Shown here: piece after piece, positions 1 through 6,671 of the stretch
Position numbering within the stretch: the first letter of the stretch is position 1
Layout of the letters: every line of letters begins with the position of its first letter
DNA from: Xanthobacteraceae bacterium 501b
GTDB lineage: Bacteria; Pseudomonadota; Alphaproteobacteria; Rhizobiales; Xanthobacteraceae
Reading direction: 5' to 3'
Assembly: GCA_000378025.1 (NCBI GenBank)
Contig: KB899087.1
Location: forward strand, 3,100,001-3,164,000
DNA length: 64,000 bases
Translations under genes and position numbers: made by a program
The notes under the pieces: generated by a model
The model's database searches: none
What the model saw: the letters and a program-made list of their open reading frames with translations, nothing else
Told to the model about the DNA's origin: nothing

Positions 1-15
1 ACCGGCCGGACATAG

Positions 16-48
16 AAAAGCCCCCGCTCCGGGTGTCTGAACGGGGGC
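16..48 (-). terminator. Rho-independent terminator, leftward
   Basis: Read on the minus strand, a 7-bp GC stem (GCCCCCG pairing with CGGGGGC) is followed directly by TTTT. It lies about 40 bases past the stop codon of the leftward gene ending at 87 and most likely ends that transcript. Confidence 0.7.
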
Positions 49-86
49 GGGAGGGGCGGCGGATAGATGGCCGGCGACGGTAATCT

Positions 87-584
87 TTACTCGTCGATGC
101 TGAAGCCAAACTCCCCACTCGTGTCAGGCAGATCATCTTGCAATTCCGGAAGCTCAACCAGAGCATCCAGCATCACCTCTAGAGCGCAACCAAAGCGGCG
201 ATGGGGGTGGGGTCCCCTTCTTCCGCCAGACGACGCGTCGACACGGCCTTCTAGCGCCTCGCCACAACCAGTTAGCGCCGGCCGCTCGCACAACTGATGC
301 CAAGCATCGTAGATCTTCTGCACCTCTGAGAACCTAGTCGAAGGAGGCATGTCCGACAACATCGCGCGGAAATTTGTAAGGTCGTTGAGCAGGTTATCAA
401 CCTCCGCAATAGCCTCTTTCCTGTATTCAGACACCCACCACTCAACCGTTATACCGTCATTCATTTCATCGAATTTGGTGGAGGCGCTGCCATTCGGACT
501 CATTTTGGAGGCTAATCCACGACCATCCGCCGACCGGCCATTCGTCGATGTAAAAGGTAGGATGTCATTCACGCGCGCGACCAT
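87..584 (-). CDS. Hypothetical protein of the mobile element
   Basis: A 165-residue soluble protein with no family I recognise. The middle (about residues 50-95) is rich in charged and aromatic residues and looks helical. It is followed by a Gly/Arg-rich stretch and an acidic C-terminus. The ATG start has AAGG about 9 bases upstream, and a clear terminator lies just past the stop, so the frame is probably genuine. It sits at the left edge of a degraded prophage-like region whose neighbours are small, mostly leftward, poorly conserved genes. No signal peptide or membrane segment is visible, and no function can be assigned. Confidence 0.55.
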   Translation of the reverse strand: MVARVNDILPFTSTNGRSADGRGLASKMSPNGSASTKFDEMNDGITVEWWVSEYRKEAIAEVDNLLNDLTNFRAMLSDMPPSTRFSEVQKIYDAWHQLCERPALTGCGEALEGRVDASSGGRRGPHPHRRFGCALEVMLDALVELPELQDDLPDTSGEFGFSIDE

Positions 585-666
585 AATTTGATACCTTATA
601 TCTGTTCTGCGGGAGTTGGGCAGAGACGAAAGACGCCCGCCACGACCACCGAAGGGTTCGGCAGGG

Positions 667-764
667 GGCGGGCGAATGATCCGTAATTGCGATAGTGAGG
701 GGTTAGCTCGACAGGGCCGGCGAGGCGGGCGATTGATCCGTAATCGCGATAGTGAGGGGTTAGC
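667..764. repeat. Pair of 41-bp direct repeats, 57-bp period
   Basis: Two copies (667-707 and 724-764) match at 39 of 41 positions. Each begins GGCGGGCGA and contains TGATCCGTAAT and GATAGTGAGGGGTTAGC. They fill the non-coding gap between the leftward genes ending at 777 and starting at 584. They could be paired protein-binding sites or a slippage duplication; nothing else is visible in this gap. Confidence 0.75.
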
Positions 765-776
765 CGCAAACCGTTG

Positions 777-965
777 TCAGCGAACGATTTGCACCAGCAC
801 GCTCACGGCTCCGAACCATGGCAGGATGAGCGACAGCACGACGCCCAAGAGCCAGCCCTTCGCGCCCCAAAAGATCATCCCGAGGGGCGCGCTGGCGATG
901 TAGCCGAGCACGAGGACGCATGCCCCGAAGGACCCGAGGCGTTCCATGAGGTCCCTCATGTTCAC
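777..965 (-). CDS. Small two-helix membrane protein
   Basis: A 62-residue protein made almost entirely of two hydrophobic segments (about residues 13-33 and 36-60) separated by a short Gly/Lys turn, so probably an inner-membrane hairpin. The GTG start at 965 overlaps the TGA of the upstream gene (GTGA), which indicates translational coupling; an ATG at 959 is a possible alternative. The family is unknown. In prophage-like regions such small membrane proteins may be holin-like or superinfection-related, but no specific motif supports either role. Confidence 0.5.
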   Translation of the reverse strand: MNMRDLMERLGSFGACVLVLGYIASAPLGMIFWGAKGWLLGVVLSLILPWFGAVSVLVQIVR

Positions 966-1783
966 GCTCCAGCGGCTGCGGGGCGTTCAGCGAGGCGGCG
1001 CTCTACCTCAGCCTCAAGGGCCGCCTCTTCGGCCACCTTCCGCTCAGCCTCGCGCGCCACATAAAGCCGCACCATTTCCTCGTGGTCGCTCGCCTTCGTC
1101 GCCCACGCGCGTGCCTTCGTATCCAATTGCTCCGGCCATATCTTCCACGCGAGGCGCAGGGCAAGGCGTTTCAGCCGCCACCGGAAGGGGTTAGTGAGGG
1201 CGGTAAGAAGCGCCACAAAGAGCAGGATGGCGATGAGCAGCGGCAAGCCGAGAACGAGCCACGGCACAGAGGCAGCCAGTCGCGCCGCGCGGGGCCAGTG
1301 ATAGGCCGGCTCCGAGAGGTCGGCTTGGATCGTCGCGCGCCCGCATCCAATCTCAATGGAGCCCGCCCGTTGAAGGTCGAGCGAGAAGAAATCACGCCAC
1401 GTCATGCCGGCTGATTGCCGGTAGAAGTTCCAGTCGAAGAAGGCCCCGCCGATAAGCGGCAGGGTCACGGACACCCCAAGCCGTTGCGGAGGCGGGCACG
1501 TGGCGGCAATGTAGGCCCCCCGCTCATCGGCACTGAGGAACGACCATGGGCGCTGAAGCAGGAGATGGAGGCGTCCGGCGCGAAGCTCCAAATCGCCCCT
1601 ACCGTCGCTCCAGCAATCAAAGAAGTGCCCCTCAGCCGTCGGCCACCACTCGGCCACAACGCCACCGATGCCCGGTATGCGCAGGGATAGATGCTCAAAC
1701 CAGCGCCCACGGGGGGCCGGGCCTTCCGCCTTATGGGGCTGTTCGGTGGTGGCAGGGGCATCGGAGGCGGCGGAGGAGGTCAT
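962..1783 (-). CDS. Hypothetical membrane-anchored protein
   Basis: About 273 residues from the ATG at 1783; an upstream in-frame start at 1867 would add 28 residues. The N-terminal 180 residues look soluble and rich in Trp and aromatic residues. A long hydrophobic stretch follows at about 185-215, then a basic, then Glu/Ala/Arg-rich helical tail likely to form a coiled coil. I do not recognise the family. It is coupled by a GTGA overlap to the small two-helix membrane protein downstream, so the two probably act together at the membrane. It belongs to the accessory region left of tRNA-Gln. Confidence 0.5.
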   Translation of the reverse strand: MTSSAASDAPATTEQPHKAEGPAPRGRWFEHLSLRIPGIGGVVAEWWPTAEGHFFDCWSDGRGDLELRAGRLHLLLQRPWSFLSADERGAYIAATCPPPQRLGVSVTLPLIGGAFFDWNFYRQSAGMTWRDFFSLDLQRAGSIEIGCGRATIQADLSEPAYHWPRAARLAASVPWLVLGLPLLIAILLFVALLTALTNPFRWRLKRLALRLAWKIWPEQLDTKARAWATKASDHEEMVRLYVAREAERKVAEEAALEAEVERRLAERPAAAGA

Positions 1784-1902
1784 CGTTAATGAGCCCTTTA
1801 TGGAGACGTGAGGGCACCTGAGTAATGGCGTCGAGAATCTGCCGTCCAACGAGTTTTTGGAATCCATCCGCCATTTGGATTCACGATGCTGATGGATCGA
1901 AA

Positions 1903-2244
1903 TCAGCTCCCCACCGTGCTCCTCCCGCTGCCGCCGCCCTCGATCTGCTCCAGAACCCGCCTCCCCGCCTTGGTGAGGTGTATCGCCACCGCCCGGCCAT
2001 CCTCATGGGGGAGCGCCGCCACGAGGTTCAGTCCTGGCCCCGTGTAGTCACCACTTCCGAGACGCTGAAGCTGCCGGAAATACTGCCGTCCTACACCCAA
2101 CAGCCGGCCTATCTCGGAGGACGTGGCGCCCTCCCTCTCCGCGACCGTGAGGAGCATTATCGCCAGCGGCAGGGGCATCTCTGAGAAAGTGTCACGGATT
2201 TGGATGAGGGACCGGAGAAGGTCATCCGTGGCTATCTTCGGCAT
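1903..2244 (-). CDS. Small winged-helix/MarR-like regulator
   Basis: 113 residues. Residues 25-60 fit a helix-turn-helix (TSSEIGRLLGVGRQYFRQLQ), followed by a short wing and a segment ending in HLTKAGRRVLEQI, typical of winged-helix proteins where the last helix follows the wing. It is shorter than a full MarR protein. The ATG at 2244 has GGGAG upstream. It is probably a DNA-binding regulator of the mobile element; the target is unknown. Confidence 0.5.
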   Translation of the reverse strand: MPKIATDDLLRSLIQIRDTFSEMPLPLAIMLLTVAEREGATSSEIGRLLGVGRQYFRQLQRLGSGDYTGPGLNLVAALPHEDGRAVAIHLTKAGRRVLEQIEGGGSGRSTVGS

Positions 2245-2314
2245 CCCCGAGCGGCTCCCCTAGCGTGCCCTAACTGTATGAATCCAAGGAGATTCGGGGT
2301 CAAGGCGCTGTGCT

Positions 2315-2713
2315 CTAGGAACAACCTTCCCTCCCTATACTGGACCCGTAAGCGCCCCGTGGCCGCCTCTCGGGGGTCGCCGCGAGGTCCGTGTCGAGGA
2401 TGCGGGGCTCGTTGTCGATGGTGGCGATGGTGAGGGCGTGATTGCGGCCGGCGCGGGATAGGAAGATGAGGCCGCGATTGGGGAACGGGCTACTGTGTGG
2501 ATTTCCCACCATAGAGCGCGTGACCACTAGGCGCCCATGCTTGAGGACGTTGAAGTAACCGAGGTAACGCCGAGCCGCGCCCGCCTCCATGTCGTAGCCG
2601 GCAGTCCGCAGCAAGTCCCGCGCCGCCATAAGGTCGCCCTTCTCCGGGTGGTCTTTGGCGAGGGTTTCGGTGCCGCCCGGCCGCTTCAGAACGCCGCCCT
2701 GCTTTACCGCCAT
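2315..2713 (-). CDS. Chimeric hypothetical protein ending in an antirepressor-type sequence
   Basis: 132 residues, or 104 if translation starts at the ATG at 2629, which has a better ribosome site (GAAGGG). The N-terminal part is unrecognised. The C-terminal part contains ALTIATIDNEPRILDTDLA, the sequence that usually opens phage antirepressor proteins rather than ending a protein. After it the frame runs into a repeated module shared with the broken Bro-N gene to the right. In another frame this module would read GDPREAA, like the small remnant near 5600. This looks like a recombination product, so the protein may not be functional. Confidence 0.4.
   Translation of the reverse strand: MAVKQGGVLKRPGGTETLAKDHPEKGDLMAARDLLRTAGYDMEAGAARRYLGYFNVLKHGRLVVTRSMVGNPHSSPFPNRGLIFLSRAGRNHALTIATIDNEPRILDTDLAATPERRPRGAYGSSIGREGCS
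2321..2351. repeat. 31-bp dispersed repeat, copy 1
   Basis: Matches 3525-3555 at 30 of 31 positions, in the same orientation. Read on the minus strand it includes TATAGGGAGGGAAGG. It lies inside the 3' end of the leftward reading frame at 2315-2713. Together with two neighbouring shared modules (2360-2380 and 2396-2440) it marks this segment as one of a set of recombined cassettes. Confidence 0.8.
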
Positions 2714-2828
2714 GGGGCACAGAACACCCCTCCCGCCTGCCGCTACGGCAGAGATTTGACTTTGGCGGGGACAGCCCCCAACTTCCGGGTATGACTATCG
2801 CGCGCGCACAGCATCAGCACTTTCGGGT

Positions 2829-2847
2829 GTGTCCCATCGCGGGACAC
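2829..2847. promoter_or_regulatory. Perfect palindrome, possible operator
   Basis: GTGTCCC and GGGACAC form 7-bp perfect arms around a 5-base centre (ATCGC). It lies in the 290-bp gap before the rightward GreA/Rnk-like gene and after the leftward gene starting at 2713, where a phage-type repressor site would be expected. No T-run follows, so a terminator is unlikely. Confidence 0.45.
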
Positions 2848-3004
2848 TAGACCCCGGCTCGGTCGCTCAGCGCCCTAGCACCGGGGCGCGCGGGGACACT
2901 CTGTAGACCGCTAAGCCGCCTTGGGCGGCAACAATCCACATCATCAGACCAACGACACGCGAAGCGCGCGCCGCGCTCTGCGTCCATTTTAATTGGAGAC
3001 TTCA

Positions 3005-3436
3005 ATGACGCTCGCAAGCCGCAAGCCGGCCATCCTCATCACCCGCGACGACCGCGCACGCCTGACGAAGCTCGCGGACAGCTATGCGACCAGCCATCCC
3101 GACCTTGCCGAGGAGCTTTACACGGAGCTGGACCGGGCGCGGGTTGTCGTCACGGAGAAGCCCGGCTCCCCGTTCGTGCGCCTCGGCTCGCGGTTCAGGT
3201 TCACCACGGATGACGGGGACGACCGCACCGTGACGCTCGTTCTCCCGGGAGAGGCCGATATCTTGGCGGGGAAGGTGTCCGTGATGACGCCCATGGGGGT
3301 CGCGTTGATCGGGCTTTCAGGGGGGCAGTCGATGAAGTGGACGGCTCGTGATGGCACTGTCCATACGCTCACGGTCGTCAGCGTGGAGGCGGACAAGGAG
3401 GCTGTCAGCGGCGAGCTGGCTGGCGCCGGCTCCTGA
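3005..3436 (+). CDS. GreA/GreB-type C-terminal domain protein (Rnk-like)
   Basis: 143 residues from the ATG at 3005, with TTGGAG 7 bases upstream; a TTG at 2993 would put the start inside that ribosome site. An N-terminal helical segment (residues about 10-48, including LAEELYTELDRARVV) precedes a beta-rich domain with VRLGSRFRFTTDDG, TLVLPGEAD and VMTPMGVALIGLSGG. This is the usual C-terminal fold of transcript-cleavage factors and Rnk-type regulators. Such short proteins bind near the RNA polymerase secondary channel, but the long N-terminal coiled coil of true GreA is absent. It is the only well-preserved rightward gene in this part of the island; its role there is unknown. Confidence 0.7.
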   Translation: MTLASRKPAILITRDDRARLTKLADSYATSHPDLAEELYTELDRARVVVTEKPGSPFVRLGSRFRFTTDDGDDRTVTLVLPGEADILAGKVSVMTPMGVALIGLSGGQSMKWTARDGTVHTLTVVSVEADKEAVSGELAGAGS

Positions 3437-3439
3437 GGG

Positions 3440-3998
3440 GGCGGATGGCCGGCTTTCCGGGGTCGTCTGGAGCATGCGGGGTTGTCGTTGATATTGGCGA
3501 TGGCGAGGGCGCGGCCCCTCAGGGACAACCTTCCCTCCCTATACAGGACCCGTAAACTCATCTCCCCCCCCTCGTCCGGCATCTCGGCCACCGTGCCCTC
3601 GCCTACGGTCGCCCGGTCGGCGCCCTGAAGGACGTAGCCGCCCGTCTTGCAGGCGCCTCCGGCGCTGGGGGATGGTGGGCAGCAGCTCTCCGAACACCCA
3701 ATCCTTGAAGGCGCGCGCTTCCGGCTTGTTGCTCCGGGCGATCAACTCGTAGAGGCCGGCTTCGGAGACCAGGGCATTAGGCCGCCCACCCTGCGGGCCG
3801 GTATCAACCCTCCCACGGCGAACATCAATCGGATTGAGGTTCGTCAGGTGGCGGGAAGAGCCGCCAGCGAGAGTGAGGCCGAGGGCGCGGCAAACGTCGT
3901 CGCAACGAACCACGGGTTCCCCTCCAGAGGCACCACGCGGATGCGGTAGGTGGTCGTTGCGTTGCCGTTGCGGGTGCCTAAAGACGCTGCGATGGTAA
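3440..3998 (-). pseudogene. Bro-N family antirepressor, broken by two frameshifts
   Basis: Translated piecewise on the minus strand it gives GNPWFVA, then (frame change near 3905) DDVCRALGLTLAGGSSRHL and RVDTGPQGGRPNALVSEAG with LYELIARSNKPEARAFKDWV, then (frame change near 3660) KTGGYVLQGADRA. This is the Bro-N domain of phage antirepressors in its normal order, but split over frames by one missing base and a second shift. Downstream the frame runs into the shared modules and the antisense of the GreA/Rnk-like gene. No intact start is seen. It is almost certainly inactive. Confidence 0.75.
3525..3555. repeat. 31-bp dispersed repeat, copy 2
   Basis: One mismatch to 2321-2351. Here it lies upstream (in minus-strand sense) of the antirepressor-start module at 3470-3510 and the GDPR-type module at 3444-3466. 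In copy 1 the order is the two modules first and then this repeat, so the modules are circularly permuted between the two places. Confidence 0.8.
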
Positions 3999-4024
3999 CA
4001 TGACGCCAGAGAAGGGAGGCGCGT

Positions 4025-4519
4025 GTGGACTATTATGAAGGGGTCGTCCTGCACTATTTGCGGGCTGACCGCGCGATATTCGTGAACTCAGAGTGCTGTG
4101 TCCAAGTCAACGCGGCTGAGAACCCCGATATGAGCGGCCCGCATTGGTATTGTGACGCAGCGGCAGTGGACTTCCGGCAGCAGACTGTATTTCTGTGCGA
4201 AATCTCATACAGCGTCGGACTTTCAACGCTCGCGAAAAGGCTCATGGCGTGGCAAGCGCATTGGGACGACATTCGAGTTGCTCTTGTGCGCGATAGCTTC
4301 CTACCCCAAGGCTGGCCAGTACGGCCGTGGCTCTTCGTCCCTGAGGCTCTCATTCCGCTTCTGCTGAGACGGCTTGAGCAGGCAGGCGCGGGCGCCCCGC
4401 CTCGGTTCACGCCTCGCATAACCCCCCTCGAAATGACACAGCCGTGGCGGTTCAGGTCGTGGAACCGTGTGGGGGAGGCAGCAAAGCCGGACAGCATCCC
4501 GCCCTCAATGCAGAAATAG
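4025..4519 (+). CDS. Conserved-looking hypothetical protein
   Basis: 164 residues. The GTG start at 4025 follows GGGAGG by 5 bases, a strong ribosome site. The sequence is soluble, Trp-rich (HWYCDAAAVDF, LMAWQAHWDDI) and has alternating hydrophobic strands suggestive of an alpha/beta fold. It resembles hypothetical proteins often seen beside prophage genes, but I cannot name a family or catalytic motif. Its end overlaps convergently with the Rha-family gene on the other strand by 15 bases. Base composition is less GC-rich than the chromosome to the right, in line with acquired DNA. Confidence 0.55.
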   Translation: MDYYEGVVLHYLRADRAIFVNSECCVQVNAAENPDMSGPHWYCDAAAVDFRQQTVFLCEISYSVGLSTLAKRLMAWQAHWDDIRVALVRDSFLPQGWPVRPWLFVPEALIPLLLRRLEQAGAGAPPRFTPRITPLEMTQPWRFRSWNRVGEAAKPDSIPPSMQK

Positions 4520-4930
4520 AAACGCGCGATGGCCGCCTCTCCGGGGTCCCTCCAGCGCCGATACGGCGCCTATGAAGTTTGGGAGCTGGGGAGCCTGAGG
4601 GGCCTTCAACTGCGCCTCCATGCGGTTGAACTCCTCGATGTAGCGGACCTTGAAGGCGAGCGCCGTCTTGCCGGTGAAGCCCATCGCGAGGAGCGTGAAG
4701 CCGTCGCGGGTCATCTCGTAGGCTGGGAGAGTGCGGCCTGTGCTGTCCGTGTAGGAGCTGAGCGCAAAATTGCGTTCAGTGCTTGGGGCCTCCGAGGTGA
4801 GGGCCTGAATGCTGCGGATCACGTCCGCGTGCCGCTTCCCGAAGAACGCCGCAACGTCCCGGCTGGAGGCGTAGACGGTGCCGTTTCGGGTGTACACGGC
4901 GGGCGTGGAGGTGGAGGCTAATGCCCGCAC
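4505..4930 (-). CDS. Rha-family phage regulatory protein, truncated
   Basis: 141 residues from the GTG at 4930, which follows GGGGAG by 6 bases; a TTG at 4933 is less well spaced. VYASSRDVAAFFGKRHADVI, followed by NFALSSYTDSTGRTLPAYEM, TRDGFTLLAMGFTGKTALAF and VRYIEEFNRME, is the characteristic Rha domain of phages such as phi-80 and P22 relatives. The expected C-terminal portion is missing: after about residue 118 the frame enters the repeated module found at three other places in this island (ends PRRGGHRAFLFLH). The DNA-binding half may still fold. It is divergent from the HEPN-like gene starting 30 bases away, so one regulator-gene promoter region probably serves both. Confidence 0.75.
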   Translation of the reverse strand: MRALASTSTPAVYTRNGTVYASSRDVAAFFGKRHADVIRSIQALTSEAPSTERNFALSSYTDSTGRTLPAYEMTRDGFTLLAMGFTGKTALAFKVRYIEEFNRMEAQLKAPQAPQLPNFIGAVSALEGPRRGGHRAFLFLH

Positions 4931-4960
4931 CAATAACTCCCCAATCCATAGGAATAAATC

Positions 4961-5524
4961 GTGGCAACAATTTCAATCCATGAACGGCGGCGACGAGCGC
5001 CCGGACATTACTACGCGAACGCGGATAATGCGCGTTTCAGTTCACACCTCCTGTCTGTGATTGGAGTGGCGTCTTCTACAGAGGCGGCGGATGCAATTGG
5101 TTACAATGGCAGCACTTCCATAGCGCTTGCTGAAGCCGTGCGGCGAGAGATGAGCCTTGCAATGGAATTGATAATCAAAGCCGTGATTGCTCAGCGACTG
5201 GAGAACGGCGAGAGCCTTTCCGTGGCATCGGTCCCGATGTCTCACAATATTCCCACACTTTGGAAGCAAGCGCGGTTGCCATCGCTCGACGAAGCCGATC
5301 AGAAGCGCCTCCAAGCGCTTGGTGTAATAATGACTTGGGCCGGTCGCTACGCGGCGCCAGTCCCCGCAAAAGAAGATAACCCGGACTTCTCATATCCGGT
5401 AACTCAGGTGGGCAAGATTGGCGACGCGCCGCTGCTTCGCCTCGTATCAGTCTGTTGGGACGACTTTGACCGCATTTATCAAATCGCTCAGCGGACACTA
5501 TGGCACCTCTCGCCCACTTTTTAA
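4961..5524 (+). CDS. Hypothetical protein, possible HEPN-like all-helical domain
   Basis: 187 residues from a GTG at 4961 with AGGA 6 bases upstream. The centre (about residues 50-120) is helical: TSIALAEAVRREMSLAMELIIKAVIAQR, shown here split as AVRREMSLAMELIIKA, then SVASVPMSHNIPTLWKQARL. The spacing of an amphipathic helix before an H-x-hydrophobic 'SHNIPTLW' motif recalls the HEPN fold used by many defence toxins, but the classical R-x4-6-H motif is not clear. It is separated by only 30 bases from the divergent Rha-family gene. Base composition is low in GC for the region. The function is unknown; HEPN membership is an inference only. Confidence 0.45.
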   Translation: MATISIHERRRRAPGHYYANADNARFSSHLLSVIGVASSTEAADAIGYNGSTSIALAEAVRREMSLAMELIIKAVIAQRLENGESLSVASVPMSHNIPTLWKQARLPSLDEADQKRLQALGVIMTWAGRYAAPVPAKEDNPDFSYPVTQVGKIGDAPLLRLVSVCWDDFDRIYQIAQRTLWHLSPTF

Positions 5525-5747
5525 ATCGCCCTCACATAGCCCCAAGACGCCTCCTTGCGGGCCTCTTCAAGCGCCGCCTCTAGGAACTGCTGGCCTATCA
5601 GAAGGGCGCGTATGGCCGCCCTAGGGTCCCCTGAGCAGGTCGCTATCACCTCGTCTATGTCCCCCAGCGCCGAAAGGCGCCTGCCTCGGTGATGTCGAAG
5701 GCGGGCGCTTCGGGGGCGTCAGGCAGGGCCAGCGACTCACCATCCAC
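5521..5747 (-). pseudogene. Frameshifted small alphaproteobacterial protein (GDPRAAIRALL type)
   Basis: Read leftward from a GTG at 5747 the frame gives ESLALPDAPEAPAFDITEA. After a one-base shift near 5675 it gives LGDIDEVIATCSGDPRAAIR, then ALLIGQQFLEAALEEARKEA and WGYVRAI with a stop at 5521. The second half has the look of a conserved ~60-residue helical protein that accompanies phage genes in Rhizobiales. The first half is cut off by TAG in its own frame. The start overlaps the stop of the upstream gene, and the stop overlaps that of the convergent gene. Confidence 0.55.
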
Positions 5748-6075
5748 GCTTGTAAAGCTCGTCCCAGCCCAGCAACGGCCTATATGCATCGTCAAATCCA
5801 CTCACGTGTCGCATAGCGGTCGAATCGTAGATTCTTCGAAGAACCTTATTCATCTCCAAGAGCCGAGCAGTCTCTTCTGTTGACACCAGAGAGTTGGCGT
5901 CCACCAATGACGAAATTCTCGATGTCTCGGCTTGAATTTTATCAAGAATATCCACGACATTTGAATCCTGTCTTTGTGCAAAATAGCCACGCGCCATTAT
6001 CTCTGATGCCATTCCATTCTGAAATATAAGCTTTTTCTGCTCATTGAGCCGCCTCTTCTTCAGCCAGCCAAACAT
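5737..6075 (-). CDS. Small hypothetical protein with coiled-coil region
   Basis: 112 residues from the ATG at 6075, chosen because AGGAGG lies 7 bases upstream; longer frames upstream lack this. It starts MFGWLKKRRLNEQKK, a basic amphipathic N-terminus that could touch the membrane. A long helical stretch follows (about residues 30-80, DILDKIQAETSRISSLVDAN), likely coiled coil. Its stop overlaps the start of the broken small gene downstream. The family is not recognised. It is the last gene of the island before tRNA-Gln. Confidence 0.6.
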   Translation of the reverse strand: MFGWLKKRRLNEQKKLIFQNGMASEIMARGYFAQRQDSNVVDILDKIQAETSRISSLVDANSLVSTEETARLLEMNKVLRRIYDSTAMRHVSGFDDAYRPLLGWDELYKRGW

Positions 6076-6202
6076 GCTCCCACCTCCTAGCTGCCTCATC
6101 GGTCGGAAAACAGTCTCGCACCGAAATACCTTTCCGTCATGTGCTGGAGACGACAACACGGAAATCACTATCCGCCTGCGGCATCAAATGGCACATCACG
6201 AC

Positions 6203-6234
6203 GGGTGTATTCGTGGGTGTATTTGTCGGGTGTA
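6203..6234. repeat. Three GGGTGTA direct repeats, candidate integrase arm sites
   Basis: GGGTGTA occurs at 6203-6209, 6215-6221 and 6228-6234, spaced 12 and 13 bases, about one DNA turn. They lie 42-73 bases beyond the 3' end of tRNA-Gln, on the island side. Tyrosine integrases that use tRNA 3' ends bind such short arm repeats next to the core attachment site. This fits the region being one end of an integrated element. Confidence 0.5.
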
Positions 6235-6275
6235 GCCGCAGATTAAATCCTTTGATTTCAAAGGCTTATCTGGAT

Positions 6276-6350
6276 TGGCTGGGGCGGGAGGATTCGAACC
6301 TCCGCATGGGGGAATCAAAATCCCCTGCCTTACCGCTTGGCGACGCCCCA
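6276..6350 (-). tRNA. tRNA-Gln (anticodon TTG)
   Basis: The minus strand from 6350 reads TGGGGCG (acceptor), D arm CCAAGCGG, anticodon loop TTTTGAT with anticodon TTG, T arm GGTTCGAATCC, CGCCCCA, discriminator G and an encoded CCA. All stems pair. The 3' end faces the mobile region, and this 3' half is the probable integration site of that region. Confidence 0.95.
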
Positions 6351-6527
6351 ACGGGTTCGCGACCGGGCCGGCGCGTTCCGTGGGCGCGGAGATAGCCACA
6401 GCTGGCCGCCGCTTTCAACCTCGACGCTCGGGCAGGCCACAGGCAGCTTATCCACCGATCCCCCAAGCAAGTGGTGGCAGGGGCCTTGTCGGCCCGCTCA
6501 TTCGCATGCTAGAGGCTCGCGCCAAGG

Positions 6528-6604
6528 CGGAGTGTAGCGCAGCCTGGTAGCGCACCTCGTTCGGGACGAGGGGGTCGCAGGTTCAAATCCTGCCACTCCG
6601 ACCA
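6528..6604 (+). tRNA. tRNA-Pro (anticodon CGG)
   Basis: Acceptor CGGAGTG pairs with CACTCCG. The anticodon stem-loop is CTCGT TCGGG ACGAG with anticodon CGG, the T loop is GTTCAAATC, the discriminator is A and the CCA is encoded. It is divergent from tRNA-Gln. The amidoligase gene begins within 70 bases downstream. Confidence 0.95.
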
Positions 6605-6671
6605 TACTTTCCCGAGACTATCCATGTTTCTGCCGAGACGACCCACCGCCCCTCGGGGCGGTGGCGGCGGC

